A stretch of DNA of 64,000 nucleotides from JANXQG01 sp964615095 (GTDB lineage Bacteria > Planctomycetota > Planctomycetia > Pirellulales > Thermoguttaceae): positions 1 through 64,000 of the forward strand of contig CAZTPX010000005.1 in NCBI GenBank assembly GCA_964615095.1, given 5' to 3'. Position 1 is the first letter of the stretch, and the number at the start of each line of letters is the position of its first letter. The position numbers were made by a program, and so were the translations under genes. The notes below the pieces were generated by a model, which made no database searches, was not told the origin of the DNA, and saw only the letters and a program-made list of their open reading frames with translations. Below are positions 8,660 to 17,952 of the stretch, one piece after another.

Positions 8660-9529
8660 CTAACTTTTGGGCAGCCCCAAGGACCGTCGCACCAGCCAAT
8701 CCCAAATACGGTCGGGAATCCACCTGTAAACGCGCAACAGCAGGCTTACTTTCAGGCCGACCGGGTAGTACGTCCAGGGCCGTCGTGCAGTCAGGGCATG
8801 GACCACGCAGCGAACCACCGATTCAACCGGCTGGGCATGCTGGGCCATGTTCCGCGCCGCTTGCCGCATGGCCGTCAGATCGTTCTTGTACAAGTCCAGG
8901 GAACGGTCGTCTACGTGGGCGGCCAGGGCATCGGCCGTCGCCAGCGACTTGTCCCAGATGGGAGTCGCCGTCGCACCGGGCAAGATCGTCGAGACGCGGA
9001 TCCCCCATGTCCGCAGTTCCACGCGCAAGGCATTGCTGATGGCATCCAACGCATGTTTGGACGCCGAATAGGAGCCCAGGTACGGCGAGGCTATCCGCCC
9101 GTTCAGCGAGCTGATGTTCACGATGCGCCCCCGCGCCTTGCGCAACAGCGGCAAAAAGGCCTGCACCACGGCAACCTGTCCCACGACGTTCACTTCAAGC
9201 TGTAACCGCAACTGGTCCAATGGCAGGATCTCCAGCGGACAGGCGACAACGATACCGGCGTTGTTGACCAGGCCGTCCAGGCCGGCATCGCCCACCGACC
9301 GGCCCACCGCCTCGGCAGCTGCCGCGACCTGGCAGGGATTGGTGACGTCGAACAACAAGGGCACGATATGGGGCGACTGGGCCGCCAACCGCTCGGCGTC
9401 CGCTGGCTTGCGAACTCCGGCGAACACGTTGTAACCGCGGCGGGCAAGTTCCGCCGCGCTGGCCGCTCCAATGCCCATCGAGGCGCCGGTTATCACTACC
9501 GCAGGCCGTCCCCGCACCGACTGTTCCAT
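8660..9529 (-). CDS. Short-chain dehydrogenase/reductase
   Basis: A 289-residue classical SDR oxidoreductase. Residues 10-20 hold the dinucleotide-binding TGASMGIG, NNAG (about 89-92) stabilises the sheet, Ser lies in NISS, and the catalytic pair is YSASK (about 154-158). The C-terminal 60 residues are basic and hydrophobic (LLLRVYRWIPDRIW), as in SDRs that sit at membranes. Cofactor preference and substrate cannot be read with confidence; the Arg after beta-2 (GVRKP) mildly favours NADP(H). It is a stand-alone gene on the minus strand. Confidence 0.85.
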   Translation of the reverse strand: MEQSVRGRPAVVITGASMGIGAASAAELARRGYNVFAGVRKPADAERLAAQSPHIVPLLFDVTNPCQVAAAAEAVGRSVGDAGLDGLVNNAGIVVACPLEILPLDQLRLQLEVNVVGQVAVVQAFLPLLRKARGRIVNISSLNGRIASPYLGSYSASKHALDAISNALRVELRTWGIRVSTILPGATATPIWDKSLATADALAAHVDDRSLDLYKNDLTAMRQAARNMAQHAQPVESVVRCVVHALTARRPWTYYPVGLKVSLLLRVYRWIPDRIWDWLVRRSLGLPKS

Positions 9530-9730
9530 CTAGGCTGCTCCAAGAAACAACGAACGTAGGCCCCACTTCCTTGCGATTATCCCACGCAAGCTGACCTGTC
9601 CGTCCAGTTTTAGCATGCCTACCAAACCGCCGCAAGACGATAGCCCAATATGATACAAGGAGCCGCTTATCGTCCCCACCCTTCGGGGCATCTCTTGTCC
9701 CTGGCGGATAAAGAGCTAGAATTAAGCAAG

Positions 9731-10705
9731 ATGGATGCCGAAAATCGAAACCCGCTCCTTCCGCCCAGTGCCTTCGAACCGCGCGGAGTTTCCCTGGTCG
9801 ATGTAATTCCCGAGTTCGACGTCGACTATCTCCCGCCTCCCCCTGTCCGCCACCTCTGGCGGCACGTGCTTCTTTTCCTGGCGACCTGCGCGACCACGTT
9901 CATCGCCGGAGTGTACTATTCCGATTACCGCCCGGATGGCGCATGGGTGGCCTTCCTGCGCGAGCTTTCCTGGCCGGCGATCAAGGACGGGCTGATGTAT
10001 TCCGCGGCCCTGATGGCAATCCTTTTTTGCCATGAGATGGGCCACTTCGTGCAGGCCTGCCGCTATGGCGTCTATGCCTCGCTACCCTATTTCATCCCCA
10101 ATCCGGTGCCCGTGATTGGGACATTCGGCGCGGTAATTCGCATGGATCCGCAATGCGGCAATCGCAAGGCTATCTTCGACATCGGCATCAGCGGTCCGCT
10201 GGCCGGGCTGCTGCCGACGTTCGCCTTGCTCTTCGTCGGACTTTCCTGGAGCCATTACAAAGAAATCAAAACACACGAAATAGTCTTGGGAACGCCGCCG
10301 TTGGTGGAGTACGTCTTCTCATGGATGCATGGGCCGATGCCTGCCAATAACACGATCGATTACCACCCCGTCGCCTTTGCCGCTTGGGTGGGCCTGTTGA
10401 TCACGTCGATCAACCTCATGCCCATCGGCCAATTGGACGGCGGCCACATTCTTTACGCCATGTTCCGCAAGCAGGCCCACGTGGCCTCGATGGCGGTGTT
10501 GGTGCTGGCGATCACGGCATCGATCGTTTTGATGATTCCAGATTGGTGGTTTATGTTGGGCGTGATCACCTTTCTGGGAACGCGCCATCCGCCTACGACC
10601 GACGATTCCGTGCCATTGGGCAAGGGCCGTTTTGCGCTCGGGATGCTTACGCTCGCCTTCCTCTTGCTCGGCTTCACTCCCAGGCCCATGGGCATCGCGC
10701 CTTAA
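9731..10705 (+). CDS. M50-family (site-2 protease) membrane metalloprotease
   Basis: A 324-residue polytopic membrane protein. The zinc motif HEMGH lies in the second hydrophobic segment and the third ligand in LDGGH, the S2P signature pair. Additional membrane spans are at LLFLATCATTFIAG, LLPTFALLFVGL, AVLVLAITASIVLMI and LGMLTLAFLLL. These enzymes cut substrates within the membrane, often in signalling. No PDZ domain is seen. The start at 9731 (MDAENRN) was chosen because upstream residues are poorly hydrophobic and lack conserved features; an upstream ATG at 9650 is the alternative. Its stop overlaps the convergent UPF0210 gene by 4 bases. Confidence 0.85.
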   Translation: MDAENRNPLLPPSAFEPRGVSLVDVIPEFDVDYLPPPPVRHLWRHVLLFLATCATTFIAGVYYSDYRPDGAWVAFLRELSWPAIKDGLMYSAALMAILFCHEMGHFVQACRYGVYASLPYFIPNPVPVIGTFGAVIRMDPQCGNRKAIFDIGISGPLAGLLPTFALLFVGLSWSHYKEIKTHEIVLGTPPLVEYVFSWMHGPMPANNTIDYHPVAFAAWVGLLITSINLMPIGQLDGGHILYAMFRKQAHVASMAVLVLAITASIVLMIPDWWFMLGVITFLGTRHPPTTDDSVPLGKGRFALGMLTLAFLLLGFTPRPMGIAP

Positions 10706-12075
10706 TTCCGCAGCGATTGCATCGGCGCCGGGATCCGGCCGCCGAAGCGCACAAACGCCGTGCTGGCCCCGCTGTTGCGGATCTCCATCACGGGAGTCGA
10801 TCCGAAGAGACCGCCGAAATCGACGATGTCGCCGGCCTTGGCCCCCGGCACCGGGATCAGGCGAACGGCCGTCGTCTTGTCGTTGATCACGCCGATGGCC
10901 ATCTCGTCGGCGATGATGGCAGCGATCGTTTCCGCGGGCGTGTCGCCGGGGATGGCAATCATGTCCAGGCCGACCGAGCAGACGCTGGTCATGGCTTCGA
11001 GTTTCTCCAGCACGAGGTGTCCGCGGCCAACGGCGTCGGCCAGCGCGGCATCTTCGCTGACCGGGATGAACGCGCCGCTCAGCCCGCCCACGGAACTTGA
11101 AGCGAATAAGCCGCCTTTTTTCACCGCGTCGTTGAGCATGGCCACGGCCGCCGTGGAACCGGGGGCGCCGATGGCGGCAATGCCGAGGGTCTCGAGGATC
11201 TCGCCCACGCTGTCGCCAACGGTCGGAGTGGGGGCCAGCGAAAGATCGACGATGCCGAACTCCACGCCCAGTTCGGCAGCCACTTCGCGGCCGATCAACT
11301 CGCCCACGCGGGTCACGCGGAAACTGGTGATCTTGATCTCTTCAGCCAGATCGCCCAGGGTAAGATGCTCTTCCATCGCCAGCCGTCGCCGCAAGGCGCT
11401 GCACACCACGCCCGGCCCGGAAACACCAATGTTGACCACGGCCTCCGGCTCACCCGCGCCCAGATAGGCCCCGGCCATAAAGGGGTTGTCCTCGGGGATA
11501 TTGGCGAAGATCACCAGCTTGGCGCAGCCGAATCCCCGCTGCCCGGCCGTAGCGTCGGCAATCTTCAAGAGGATATGGCCCATCCGCTGAATGGCGTCCA
11601 TGTTGATGCCCGCCCGCCGCGAGGCCACGTTCAGCGACGCGCAAACCCGCCTGGTCTGCGCCAAGACTTCCGGCAGCGACTCCATGACGACCGAGTCGCC
11701 GGGCGAGATCCCCTTGTGAACCAGGGCCGTGAAACCGCCCACGAAGTCCACGCGGCACTCGTCCGCCACCGCATCGAGCGTCTTGGCCAACTGCACGGCG
11801 GAACCATGACCATGGCCGGCCAGCAGCGTGGCGGCTGGCGAGATGGCCACGCGCTTATTAATCACGGGGATGCCGTACTTGGCACCCACGCGATCGCAGA
11901 CCTCGACGAGCCGGCTGGCCCGCGAGACGATCTTCTGTCGCACCTTGCGGCAAAGATGATCTAGGTTCGGCGCCGAACAGTCGTCGAGGTTCAGCCCCAG
12001 GGTAACGCTGCGAACGTCGAGATGTTCGGCGTGCAGCATCTGGATGGTCGAGAGGATTTCGTCGGTGCGGAGCAT
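10702..12075 (-). CDS. PFL family protein (UPF0210/DUF711)
   Basis: A 457-residue cytoplasmic protein matching the UPF0210 family in length and content. MLHAEHLDVRSVTLGLNLDDC at the N-terminus, NKRVAISPAATLL, MAGAYLGAGEPEAVVNIGVSGPG and the C-terminal GLDMIAIPGDT, GVINDKTTAVRLIPVPG blocks are family hallmarks. The fold is distantly related to pyruvate formate-lyase, but the glycyl-radical site is absent and the biochemical role is not established. The upstream gene encodes a two-ACT-domain protein; UPF0237 (ACT) and UPF0210 genes are often adjacent in bacteria, suggesting an amino-acid-responsive regulator and partner. A palindrome separates the two here. Confidence 0.88.
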   Translation of the reverse strand: MLRTDEILSTIQMLHAEHLDVRSVTLGLNLDDCSAPNLDHLCRKVRQKIVSRASRLVEVCDRVGAKYGIPVINKRVAISPAATLLAGHGHGSAVQLAKTLDAVADECRVDFVGGFTALVHKGISPGDSVVMESLPEVLAQTRRVCASLNVASRRAGINMDAIQRMGHILLKIADATAGQRGFGCAKLVIFANIPEDNPFMAGAYLGAGEPEAVVNIGVSGPGVVCSALRRRLAMEEHLTLGDLAEEIKITSFRVTRVGELIGREVAAELGVEFGIVDLSLAPTPTVGDSVGEILETLGIAAIGAPGSTAAVAMLNDAVKKGGLFASSSVGGLSGAFIPVSEDAALADAVGRGHLVLEKLEAMTSVCSVGLDMIAIPGDTPAETIAAIIADEMAIGVINDKTTAVRLIPVPGAKAGDIVDFGGLFGSTPVMEIRNSGASTAFVRFGGRIPAPMQSLRN

Positions 12076-12094
12076 AGGGAAAGTGCTTAGTTCT

Positions 12095-12177
12095 TGTAGG
12101 CCGGAACAAACTTGCGCAGTTCCGGCATGGTTTCACGCAGATCTTGCCGGAACTGCGCAAGCTTGTTCCGGCCTACA
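12095..12177. repeat. Dispersed palindromic repeat, GTAGGCCGGAAC family
   Basis: TGTAGGCCGGAACAA on the left pairs with TTGTTCCGGCCTACA on the right, with inner arms CTTGCGCAGTTCCGGCA and TGCCGGAACTGCGCAAG. Relatives lie at 28549-28631, 38642-38694 and 39833-39888. It ends just before the stop codon of the ACT-domain gene. Confidence 0.85.
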
Positions 12178-12178
12178 G

Positions 12179-12763
12179 CTACGTTCTCACGCCTTGCCCC
12201 TGTTTCAATCGCAGTTGGTTCGTGGCCACGAAGACGTTTTCATGCTGGAGCTTGACGGCGAAACCCAGTTCCTGGCCCATCTGCTCCAAGTCAGCCTGCA
12301 TCATCCGCACGTCCCAGCGAGCGGGAACCTCGACCTGGCCGATGAGAACGAACTGCGTGCCCTTGCGATCGCCGTAGAGATCGACAATGTTGATGTCCTT
12401 GCCGGCCAGATACTGGCTGAAGCGGCGAACGATACCCGGCTGGTCCTCGCCAAAGGCACTGATCACGAACCGCTCGGCAGGTTCCGAACTGGCGGCGGCG
12501 GCGGCCCGCCCGGGACGGGCCAGTACCTGGTAGGCGCACCCGCCGGCCCCCGCCGCGCGAATTCTCTGGGCCAACTGCTCGGGATCGATCGGCTCGGGCA
12601 CGCTGACGATCATAATCAGCGTGAAGTAGCCCCCCAAGACGGTCTGGCTGCACGAGTCGATGTTGCCGCCCAGCGACTCGACCGCATCACTCACCGCCGC
12701 CACGATGCCGGGGTGATCGTCGGACATGACCGTGAGTACGAAACTGTGTGGAAAGCGCGTCAT
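12179..12763 (-). CDS. Tandem ACT-domain protein (GcvR/UPF0237-like)
   Basis: A 194-residue protein with two ACT domains, about residues 7-85 (SFVLTVMSDDHPGIVAAVSDAVESLGGN begins the first beta-alpha-beta unit) and 100-185 (RFVISAFGEDQPGIVRRFSQYLAGKDINI). ACT pairs bind amino acids or other small ligands and regulate enzymes or transcription; the GcvR branch represses glycine-cleavage genes in enterobacteria. No DNA-binding domain is present. The UPF0210 gene lies directly downstream, the usual partner of UPF0237 proteins. The ligand is unknown. The first-domain aspartates in SDDHPG are kept in typical form. Confidence 0.85.
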   Translation of the reverse strand: MTRFPHSFVLTVMSDDHPGIVAAVSDAVESLGGNIDSCSQTVLGGYFTLIMIVSVPEPIDPEQLAQRIRAAGAGGCAYQVLARPGRAAAAASSEPAERFVISAFGEDQPGIVRRFSQYLAGKDINIVDLYGDRKGTQFVLIGQVEVPARWDVRMMQADLEQMGQELGFAVKLQHENVFVATNQLRLKQGQGVRT

Positions 12764-12849
12764 TATTGCCGACCCAGGATGGGAAAACAGCTATATTAGC
12801 ATCTTCCGGCAAGGTCGGCAACGGGCCGCGCGCAAAACACGGACCAGTA

Positions 12850-13566
12850 CTACGCCCCTCGGCGCACGGCTTGCACAATCTGCTCGGCCGCGCCCGCCGG
12901 CCCTAGTTGCGCCACGTTGACCACAAGGTCGTAGAGGTGCGGGTCATTGATGTCGTGGTGGAAGAACCGCTGAATGTACTCGCGGCGGCCGCGGTCGGTA
13001 CGATGGATCCAGCCCAACGCTTCTTTCAAGCTGATATTGCGCTGTTGTCCTATGGCTTGGGCACGAAATGCCTCCGGCGCCACGATACGCACCGCCAGAG
13101 TCTTGGCCCGCGGCAAGATGAATTGGGCGCCGCGACCGACAAATACCGCGCTGCCCGCCCGAGCCAACCCCTGAATCGAGCGACGAACTTGCACCGCGTA
13201 TTTCTCGTGGGGAATGATGTGGCGATCCATCCACGTGCCGAATACGTCGTACACCCAGTTGCTCTCGGTCTCGTCGACCAGGTCGAGCATGAAGCGCGGT
13301 TCCTTGTAACGCTGGGCGATCTGGTCCACCAGATTCTTGTCATACACCTGCCAGCCAAGATGCTCGCCCACTAGGCGGGCTACGTTTGCCCCGTCCGCGC
13401 CGGCCTCGCGGGAAATCGCGACATAGGCGACTGCCTGGCCCGGCAAAAGGCCGAACTCCTGACTACCGCCAGTGTGGCCAGCCGTCTCTTGGACCTGACC
13501 CCAGGAACGCATTTTCCGTTCGAGAAAGGCGGCGAGCCGCGGATCCTGTTGAATGGGACTCTTCAT
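12850..13566 (-). CDS. Cytidylate kinase-like family protein
   Basis: A 238-residue protein of the cytidylate kinase-like family. The block VAYVAISREAGADGANVARLVGEHLGW followed by YDKNLVDQIA is the family signature; it replaces a canonical Walker A loop, so nucleotide binding is probable but the substrate need not be CMP. FVGRGAQFIL and RIVAPEAFR follow as in the family. The start at 13566 has AGGGGG a few bases upstream. It diverges from yceH. A housekeeping cytidylate kinase would normally sit elsewhere, so a role as a paralogue is assumed. Confidence 0.75.
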   Translation of the reverse strand: MKSPIQQDPRLAAFLERKMRSWGQVQETAGHTGGSQEFGLLPGQAVAYVAISREAGADGANVARLVGEHLGWQVYDKNLVDQIAQRYKEPRFMLDLVDETESNWVYDVFGTWMDRHIIPHEKYAVQVRRSIQGLARAGSAVFVGRGAQFILPRAKTLAVRIVAPEAFRAQAIGQQRNISLKEALGWIHRTDRGRREYIQRFFHHDINDPHLYDLVVNVAQLGPAGAAEQIVQAVRRGA

Positions 13567-13669
13567 GGCAACCCCCTGCAAAAAAGAAGAGAAAGTGAAT
13601 GGGGAAAAACCGACTTGCCTACATTGAATTTTATGCGCCGAGCGTGCAAAAAGGAAGCTGCCACCCATA

Positions 13670-13698
13670 TTGACCCTCGAATGGGCAGCCTTTATACT
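13670..13698 (+). promoter_or_regulatory. Sigma-70-type promoter for the YceH gene
   Basis: TTGACC (13670-13675), a 17-base spacer and TATACT (13693-13698). Transcription would start near 13705, about 40 bases before the ATG at 13746. One mismatch in each hexamer and ideal spacing. Confidence 0.7.
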
Positions 13699-13745
13699 GC
13701 CAGCACTCAAGATTCGCACCCATCAAGCCGCGCAATGGCCGAACC

Positions 13746-14564
13746 ATGACTGACGCCGACTCCCCATCCACCACTCCAGCGCCCCGCTGGCAACCGCTGA
13801 ACTCGATCGATCGCCGCGTCCTGGGGGTCCTGGGCGAAAAAGCAAAAACAACACCAGATACCTATCCCATGTCACTCAATGGGGTGGTTTCCGCCTGCAA
13901 CCAGAAGAGCAACCGGTCCCCGCTCATGCAACTCGAACCCGATCAAGTCGAGGAATCGCTGGACCGCTTGCGGAAGTTCGGCGCGGTGGCCCTGGTCGAA
14001 GGTTCCGGCCGGGTACAAAAGTATCGGCACTACCTCTACGAGTGGCTGGGAGTGGGCAAAATCGAACTATCGGTGATGATCGAACTGATGCTTCGCGGCC
14101 CACAGACGGAAGGCGAACTCCGCGGACGGGTCTCGCGCATGGATCCGATCAACGATCTCAACGTGATGCGCGAATTGTTGACCTCGCTCAAGGGCAAAGG
14201 TCTTGTGATTCCCCTCACGCCCGAAGGGCGCGGTCAGGTCTTCTCCCACGCATTATTCCCGCAGCGCGATCTGGAGCATCAAAAGGCCCAGTACTCCCAG
14301 CAGGCCGTGGCATCGCCAGCCGCTGACGATGGGGTTCACGGCGAGCCACTCCCGCCCGTTGTTCCACGACCGGCCATCGCACCCGTAGCCCCCCGCCCTG
14401 CCCCGTCGGCCGGCGATTCTGAAGATTCGGAAGGACTGCGGCGGCAGATCGACGAACTGAGGTTGCAAGTGAAGCAGCAACGGCAGGAGATTGACGACCT
14501 TTCGGCGGGCATGCGCCGCATCGAGGACGAGTTTCAGGACATGAAACGGGCCTTAGGCGGCTAA
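13746..14564 (+). CDS. YceH family protein (UPF0502/DUF480)
   Basis: A 272-residue protein. Residues 15-185 form the two winged-helix-like repeats of DUF480: LNSIDRRVLGVLGEKAKTTPDTYPMSLN, NQKSNRSPLMQL and the second unit MIELMLRGPQTEGELRGR. A linker rich in Pro and Ala follows, and residues 230-270 are a coiled coil (LRRQIDELRLQVKQQRQEIDDL). DUF480 proteins are widespread and of unknown molecular function; the winged helices suggest nucleic-acid or protein binding. The gene has its own promoter and converges on the kinase-caspase gene. Confidence 0.85.
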   Translation: MTDADSPSTTPAPRWQPLNSIDRRVLGVLGEKAKTTPDTYPMSLNGVVSACNQKSNRSPLMQLEPDQVEESLDRLRKFGAVALVEGSGRVQKYRHYLYEWLGVGKIELSVMIELMLRGPQTEGELRGRVSRMDPINDLNVMRELLTSLKGKGLVIPLTPEGRGQVFSHALFPQRDLEHQKAQYSQQAVASPAADDGVHGEPLPPVVPRPAIAPVAPRPAPSAGDSEDSEGLRRQIDELRLQVKQQRQEIDDLSAGMRRIEDEFQDMKRALGG

Positions 14565-14571
14565 TCGCGAA

Positions 14572-17500
14572 TTATTCATCCAAGTGCGCAAGCACTTGTT
14601 CTTTGTACGCGTTGATCGGGAAGTCGGAGTAGTTGGCCAACTGCTTCCGATTGGTCGCCAGCGTGCCTTTTTCCGCGTCATCCGTGGATTGCTCGATCTT
14701 CTTGTCGAAGTCGTCCAGGATGCCGGCACTACGCTGGCGGCCCTTGGCGTAAAGCGCGGCGGCCTGTGGCCCTCGGGCGGCGACCGCGGCGTCCAAGGCG
14801 CTAACGGCCTCCTTGAGTGGCAGCGACGAACGGCCTTGCCCTGCGGCATAATCGCGCAATTGCCCTGCCCATTCGTAGGGATCGGGCACAAGCGCGGACG
14901 AACGGGCGGTCTTGGGGATCTTGTTGATCAACTCGGTCAGTTCATGAATGGCCGCCGGGTAGGCCCGATTGTACATCTTCAACCAGCCCAGCGCCGCGTA
15001 GGGCAGGAGCCGGTCAGGCAGTTCGCCTTTGACGGCCTCGAAGTGCTGGAGGGCCTTGTCGCGATCCTTCTTCTTCAGCAACACCAATCCGTAGAGCAGC
15101 CGCGGTTCAGGCTCGGTGCCGGCCGCTTGCAGGGCCGTGTCGTACTCCTGCGACGCCTCGTCCAAGTTGACTTTCACCTGATCAACGTAGCCGGCCAGCT
15201 TGCGAATCGACGTCTTGGCGGCTTCGTTCAGCCGCGGTGGCCGGTCATCCGGCAGGAACAGTGCCGGCAACTGTTCACCCTGCCCACCGGTGGCAGGCAT
15301 CTGTTTCTGTAGATAGGCGTACAACTCCGTCGGCTCGACCAGCGTGTCGCGATTGGCGTCCGCCGCGCCGCCGTAGCCTTCCGCCAGGCACCAGGCAAAC
15401 AAGCCGTGTTCCTTGTCGCTAAGATCGATGCCATGCTGCCCCTTCCGACAGCTTGCCACGGCCGTCACTTTCCGCAACCGAGCGCGGTTGGGCTGCATTT
15501 TCAGCGCGAGAATCATTTCGGCCGAAGAAGGCTCGATCGCCTGCTCCGCCCCGGTCCCCGCATGACTGCCGTCCAAGAGCAGCAGCTTTTCCTTGGCCGG
15601 ACAATCCTCCAGCAGATCGACAAGCCATTGCAGCGGCCGGCCGTTGACCGCCGGCTGATCCACGTGAAAATCCTTGGGCGCCAAGTAGACCTGCCCCTCG
15701 GCGTCTTTGCAAGCGTGGCCGACAAAATAAACGATCAGCCGGCCGTCGGCGCCGACCTTCTTGAGGAAATCGGGAATCTCCCGTTCCAGGGTCACGGCGC
15801 TGGGATCGCTGAAGACCCGCAACTGCTCCGGCGGCGTACGATAACGCTTGGTCAACACGTCCGACAGCAGCGTGGCATCGGCCAGCGGATAGTTCAGTGG
15901 ACTGAGTTGCTTGTCGTCGTAATTCTGCACGGCAATGATCATGGTCCAGCGGGTGGCGTCGGTCGGGCGTTCCGCCGTAACCGCCGTGGCCCCGATGGGC
16001 GACTGGTTCTTGGCATCGACCGCTTCATGCTCGATCTTCACCCGATCGCCGGGCCGGAGTTTGTCCAGGGCGACTGCCTCATCGCCCAAGAAGATCTTGC
16101 ACGTCGGACCGGCCACGTACGTCCATTTCTGCCCGCTATCCGTGGCCACGTTGAGCGTACCAGACTCATAGCCGATTTGCTGCACGACACCCTCGGCGGC
16201 GAGCCTTCGCCGGGCGACAACCTCGGCGATATACATGTCGTGCTTGACCATCACGTGGTCGCCGCGTTTCAGGCTCGACGGCTTCGCCACCGGCTGGCCG
16301 TTGACGGTAATGACGTATTGCGACGCGAAAGGCAATTTGACCACTTGCTTGTCGTCCTTGACGACGCTCAACAGGCGGCCGTCGAAATCCTCCGCCAGCA
16401 CGCCTTCCAACTCGACTTGCCGTAGCGCCTCCAACTTATCGGCGATATTATTGCCCGTCGTTTCGTCGTAATCGTACTGCACTTTCAAGCGATCGCCAAG
16501 GTTCAGGGTCGTCAGGGCAACCGGTTTTTCGTGGAACGTCGCCTTGCCGTTCAAGAGAATCTTCTTGAGGCCCGCCGGAACGAAGATCTTCAGATCCTGG
16601 TGATTCGTCTCATCGCCGACCTCTACGACAATGGTCCTCAGCGCGTCGTCGCGGGCGCGGAGTCTCCCTGCGGCAAACCTACCAGGGCGGGTGGCATGGA
16701 TTTCGCGAACGATCTTGTGCGAGACGGGATCGACCGTGGTGGTGATTTCCACGATGTCGCCCCGCTCCAACTCCTCGAGCAAGTGCCGTTCACCGTTTAC
16801 AAAAATGATGTCCTCGTGATTCTTCTGATCCTTTAGGGCAATTCGCCGGACTGCGCCACCGTCGGCCGGCGCTACGCCAAACTCTCGCGACGCTACGAAG
16901 ACATCGGAGACGGTCCCCTTGAACGTTTCCGTCGCGGTCACAACCGGCGTTGTCTTGTGGTGGGAGAGATAATACAACTGCCCGATGATTAGCGCACAGA
17001 GCATCACGCCAACGGCGCCGGCGAGCAACGCGAGGGTCCGCACCTTCTTCTTTCGCCGCGCCGCCTCCGCGACCGCGGCCTCCGCGTCCAGGTCCGCGGG
17101 GGCGGGCAGGCCGCTGCCACCGCCCGGCGAGGATTGCAGGTCCCGTAGTGCTTCGTGGGCAAAGCGGTAGCGCTGCGACTGGTCCTTGGCGATCAGCCGC
17201 TGGATGACATGGGCCAAGTCTTCGGGCACGCCTTCCAGCACGCGCTGGATGTCGGGCAGCTTGACGTCGGCCGTGGAGTGCCACATCATCCAGGCCAACT
17301 GCTTGTTGCGGCCGAAAGTCGCCAGCGTGGGCAGTAGCGACTCGAATTGTGCGCCGACCATCAACTCGTAGGCCGTGAACCCCAGCGAGTAAAGATCGCT
17401 GGCCGGGCCGACCGCGCCGAACTGGGCCGAGAGCAACTCGGGGGCCATGTATTTGGTCGTGCCTTTCAAGAGGCTGCCTTCCTCGTTGCTGGCCCGCCGG

Positions 17501-17943
17501 GCAAGGCCAAAGTCGCCCAGCTTGATGCGATTGGGCGGCGCGACAAGGATGTTGCTGGGCTTGATGTCGCCGTGGATCACGCCATTGCGGTGGAGAAAAT
17601 CCAGCCCGGTGAGGCAGTTGGCCAGGACCACACGGAGCTGGTCGAGGTCCATCGCATCACCTTCAGCGGCCGGCCTGAGGCTGCCCCGCATAAGTTCCAA
17701 AATGAGCCAGCCCCGCGGCCGCACGACGTCGTAAATTGTGAGGATGTTGGCGTGCTGCAACGAGGCCAGCAGTTGCGCCTCCTGCCAATAGCGGGCCAAC
17801 TGCCGTGGATCGGCCAGGTACTGCGGGTGGATCTGCTTGACAGCCACCTCGCGGCCCAGGTCGCGGTCGCGGGCGCGGCTGACGGTGGCGAACTCGCCGG
17901 AGGCGATCGTATCGAGTATCTCGTAACGCAAGTCCGATTCCAT
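14572..17943 (-). CDS. Membrane Ser/Thr kinase fused to an inactive-looking caspase-like domain and TPRs
   Basis: An 1123-residue protein. Residues 1-270 are a Hanks-type kinase with ATP Lys36, catalytic HGDIKPSN (Asp126; HGD instead of HRD) and DFG (144-146). One membrane span lies at about 303-325. Residues 340-660 hold four short beta repeats, each ending in a (R/L/P)GDxhxh block (near 396, 483, 561 and 632). Residues 665-900 match the caspase-like C14 fold: His743 in YFVGHA is kept, but the DxCHSG motif reads DGSHAG, with Ser793 at the Cys position. An EF-hand-like loop (DANRDTLVEPTE) and a TPR-like C-terminus follow. The gene is last in the Tad block. It may be a phospho-signalling receptor acting on the FHA ATPase; that link is inferred. 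Confidence 0.85.
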   Translation of the reverse strand: MESDLRYEILDTIASGEFATVSRARDRDLGREVAVKQIHPQYLADPRQLARYWQEAQLLASLQHANILTIYDVVRPRGWLILELMRGSLRPAAEGDAMDLDQLRVVLANCLTGLDFLHRNGVIHGDIKPSNILVAPPNRIKLGDFGLARRASNEEGSLLKGTTKYMAPELLSAQFGAVGPASDLYSLGFTAYELMVGAQFESLLPTLATFGRNKQLAWMMWHSTADVKLPDIQRVLEGVPEDLAHVIQRLIAKDQSQRYRFAHEALRDLQSSPGGGSGLPAPADLDAEAAVAEAARRKKKVRTLALLAGAVGVMLCALIIGQLYYLSHHKTTPVVTATETFKGTVSDVFVASREFGVAPADGGAVRRIALKDQKNHEDIIFVNGERHLLEELERGDIVEITTTVDPVSHKIVREIHATRPGRFAAGRLRARDDALRTIVVEVGDETNHQDLKIFVPAGLKKILLNGKATFHEKPVALTTLNLGDRLKVQYDYDETTGNNIADKLEALRQVELEGVLAEDFDGRLLSVVKDDKQVVKLPFASQYVITVNGQPVAKPSSLKRGDHVMVKHDMYIAEVVARRRLAAEGVVQQIGYESGTLNVATDSGQKWTYVAGPTCKIFLGDEAVALDKLRPGDRVKIEHEAVDAKNQSPIGATAVTAERPTDATRWTMIIAVQNYDDKQLSPLNYPLADATLLSDVLTKRYRTPPEQLRVFSDPSAVTLEREIPDFLKKVGADGRLIVYFVGHACKDAEGQVYLAPKDFHVDQPAVNGRPLQWLVDLLEDCPAKEKLLLLDGSHAGTGAEQAIEPSSAEMILALKMQPNRARLRKVTAVASCRKGQHGIDLSDKEHGLFAWCLAEGYGGAADANRDTLVEPTELYAYLQKQMPATGGQGEQLPALFLPDDRPPRLNEAAKTSIRKLAGYVDQVKVNLDEASQEYDTALQAAGTEPEPRLLYGLVLLKKKDRDKALQHFEAVKGELPDRLLPYAALGWLKMYNRAYPAAIHELTELINKIPKTARSSALVPDPYEWAGQLRDYAAGQGRSSLPLKEAVSALDAAVAARGPQAAALYAKGRQRSAGILDDFDKKIEQSTDDAEKGTLATNRKQLANYSDFPINAYKEQVLAHLDE

Positions 17944-17952
17944 TTCGGGCCT

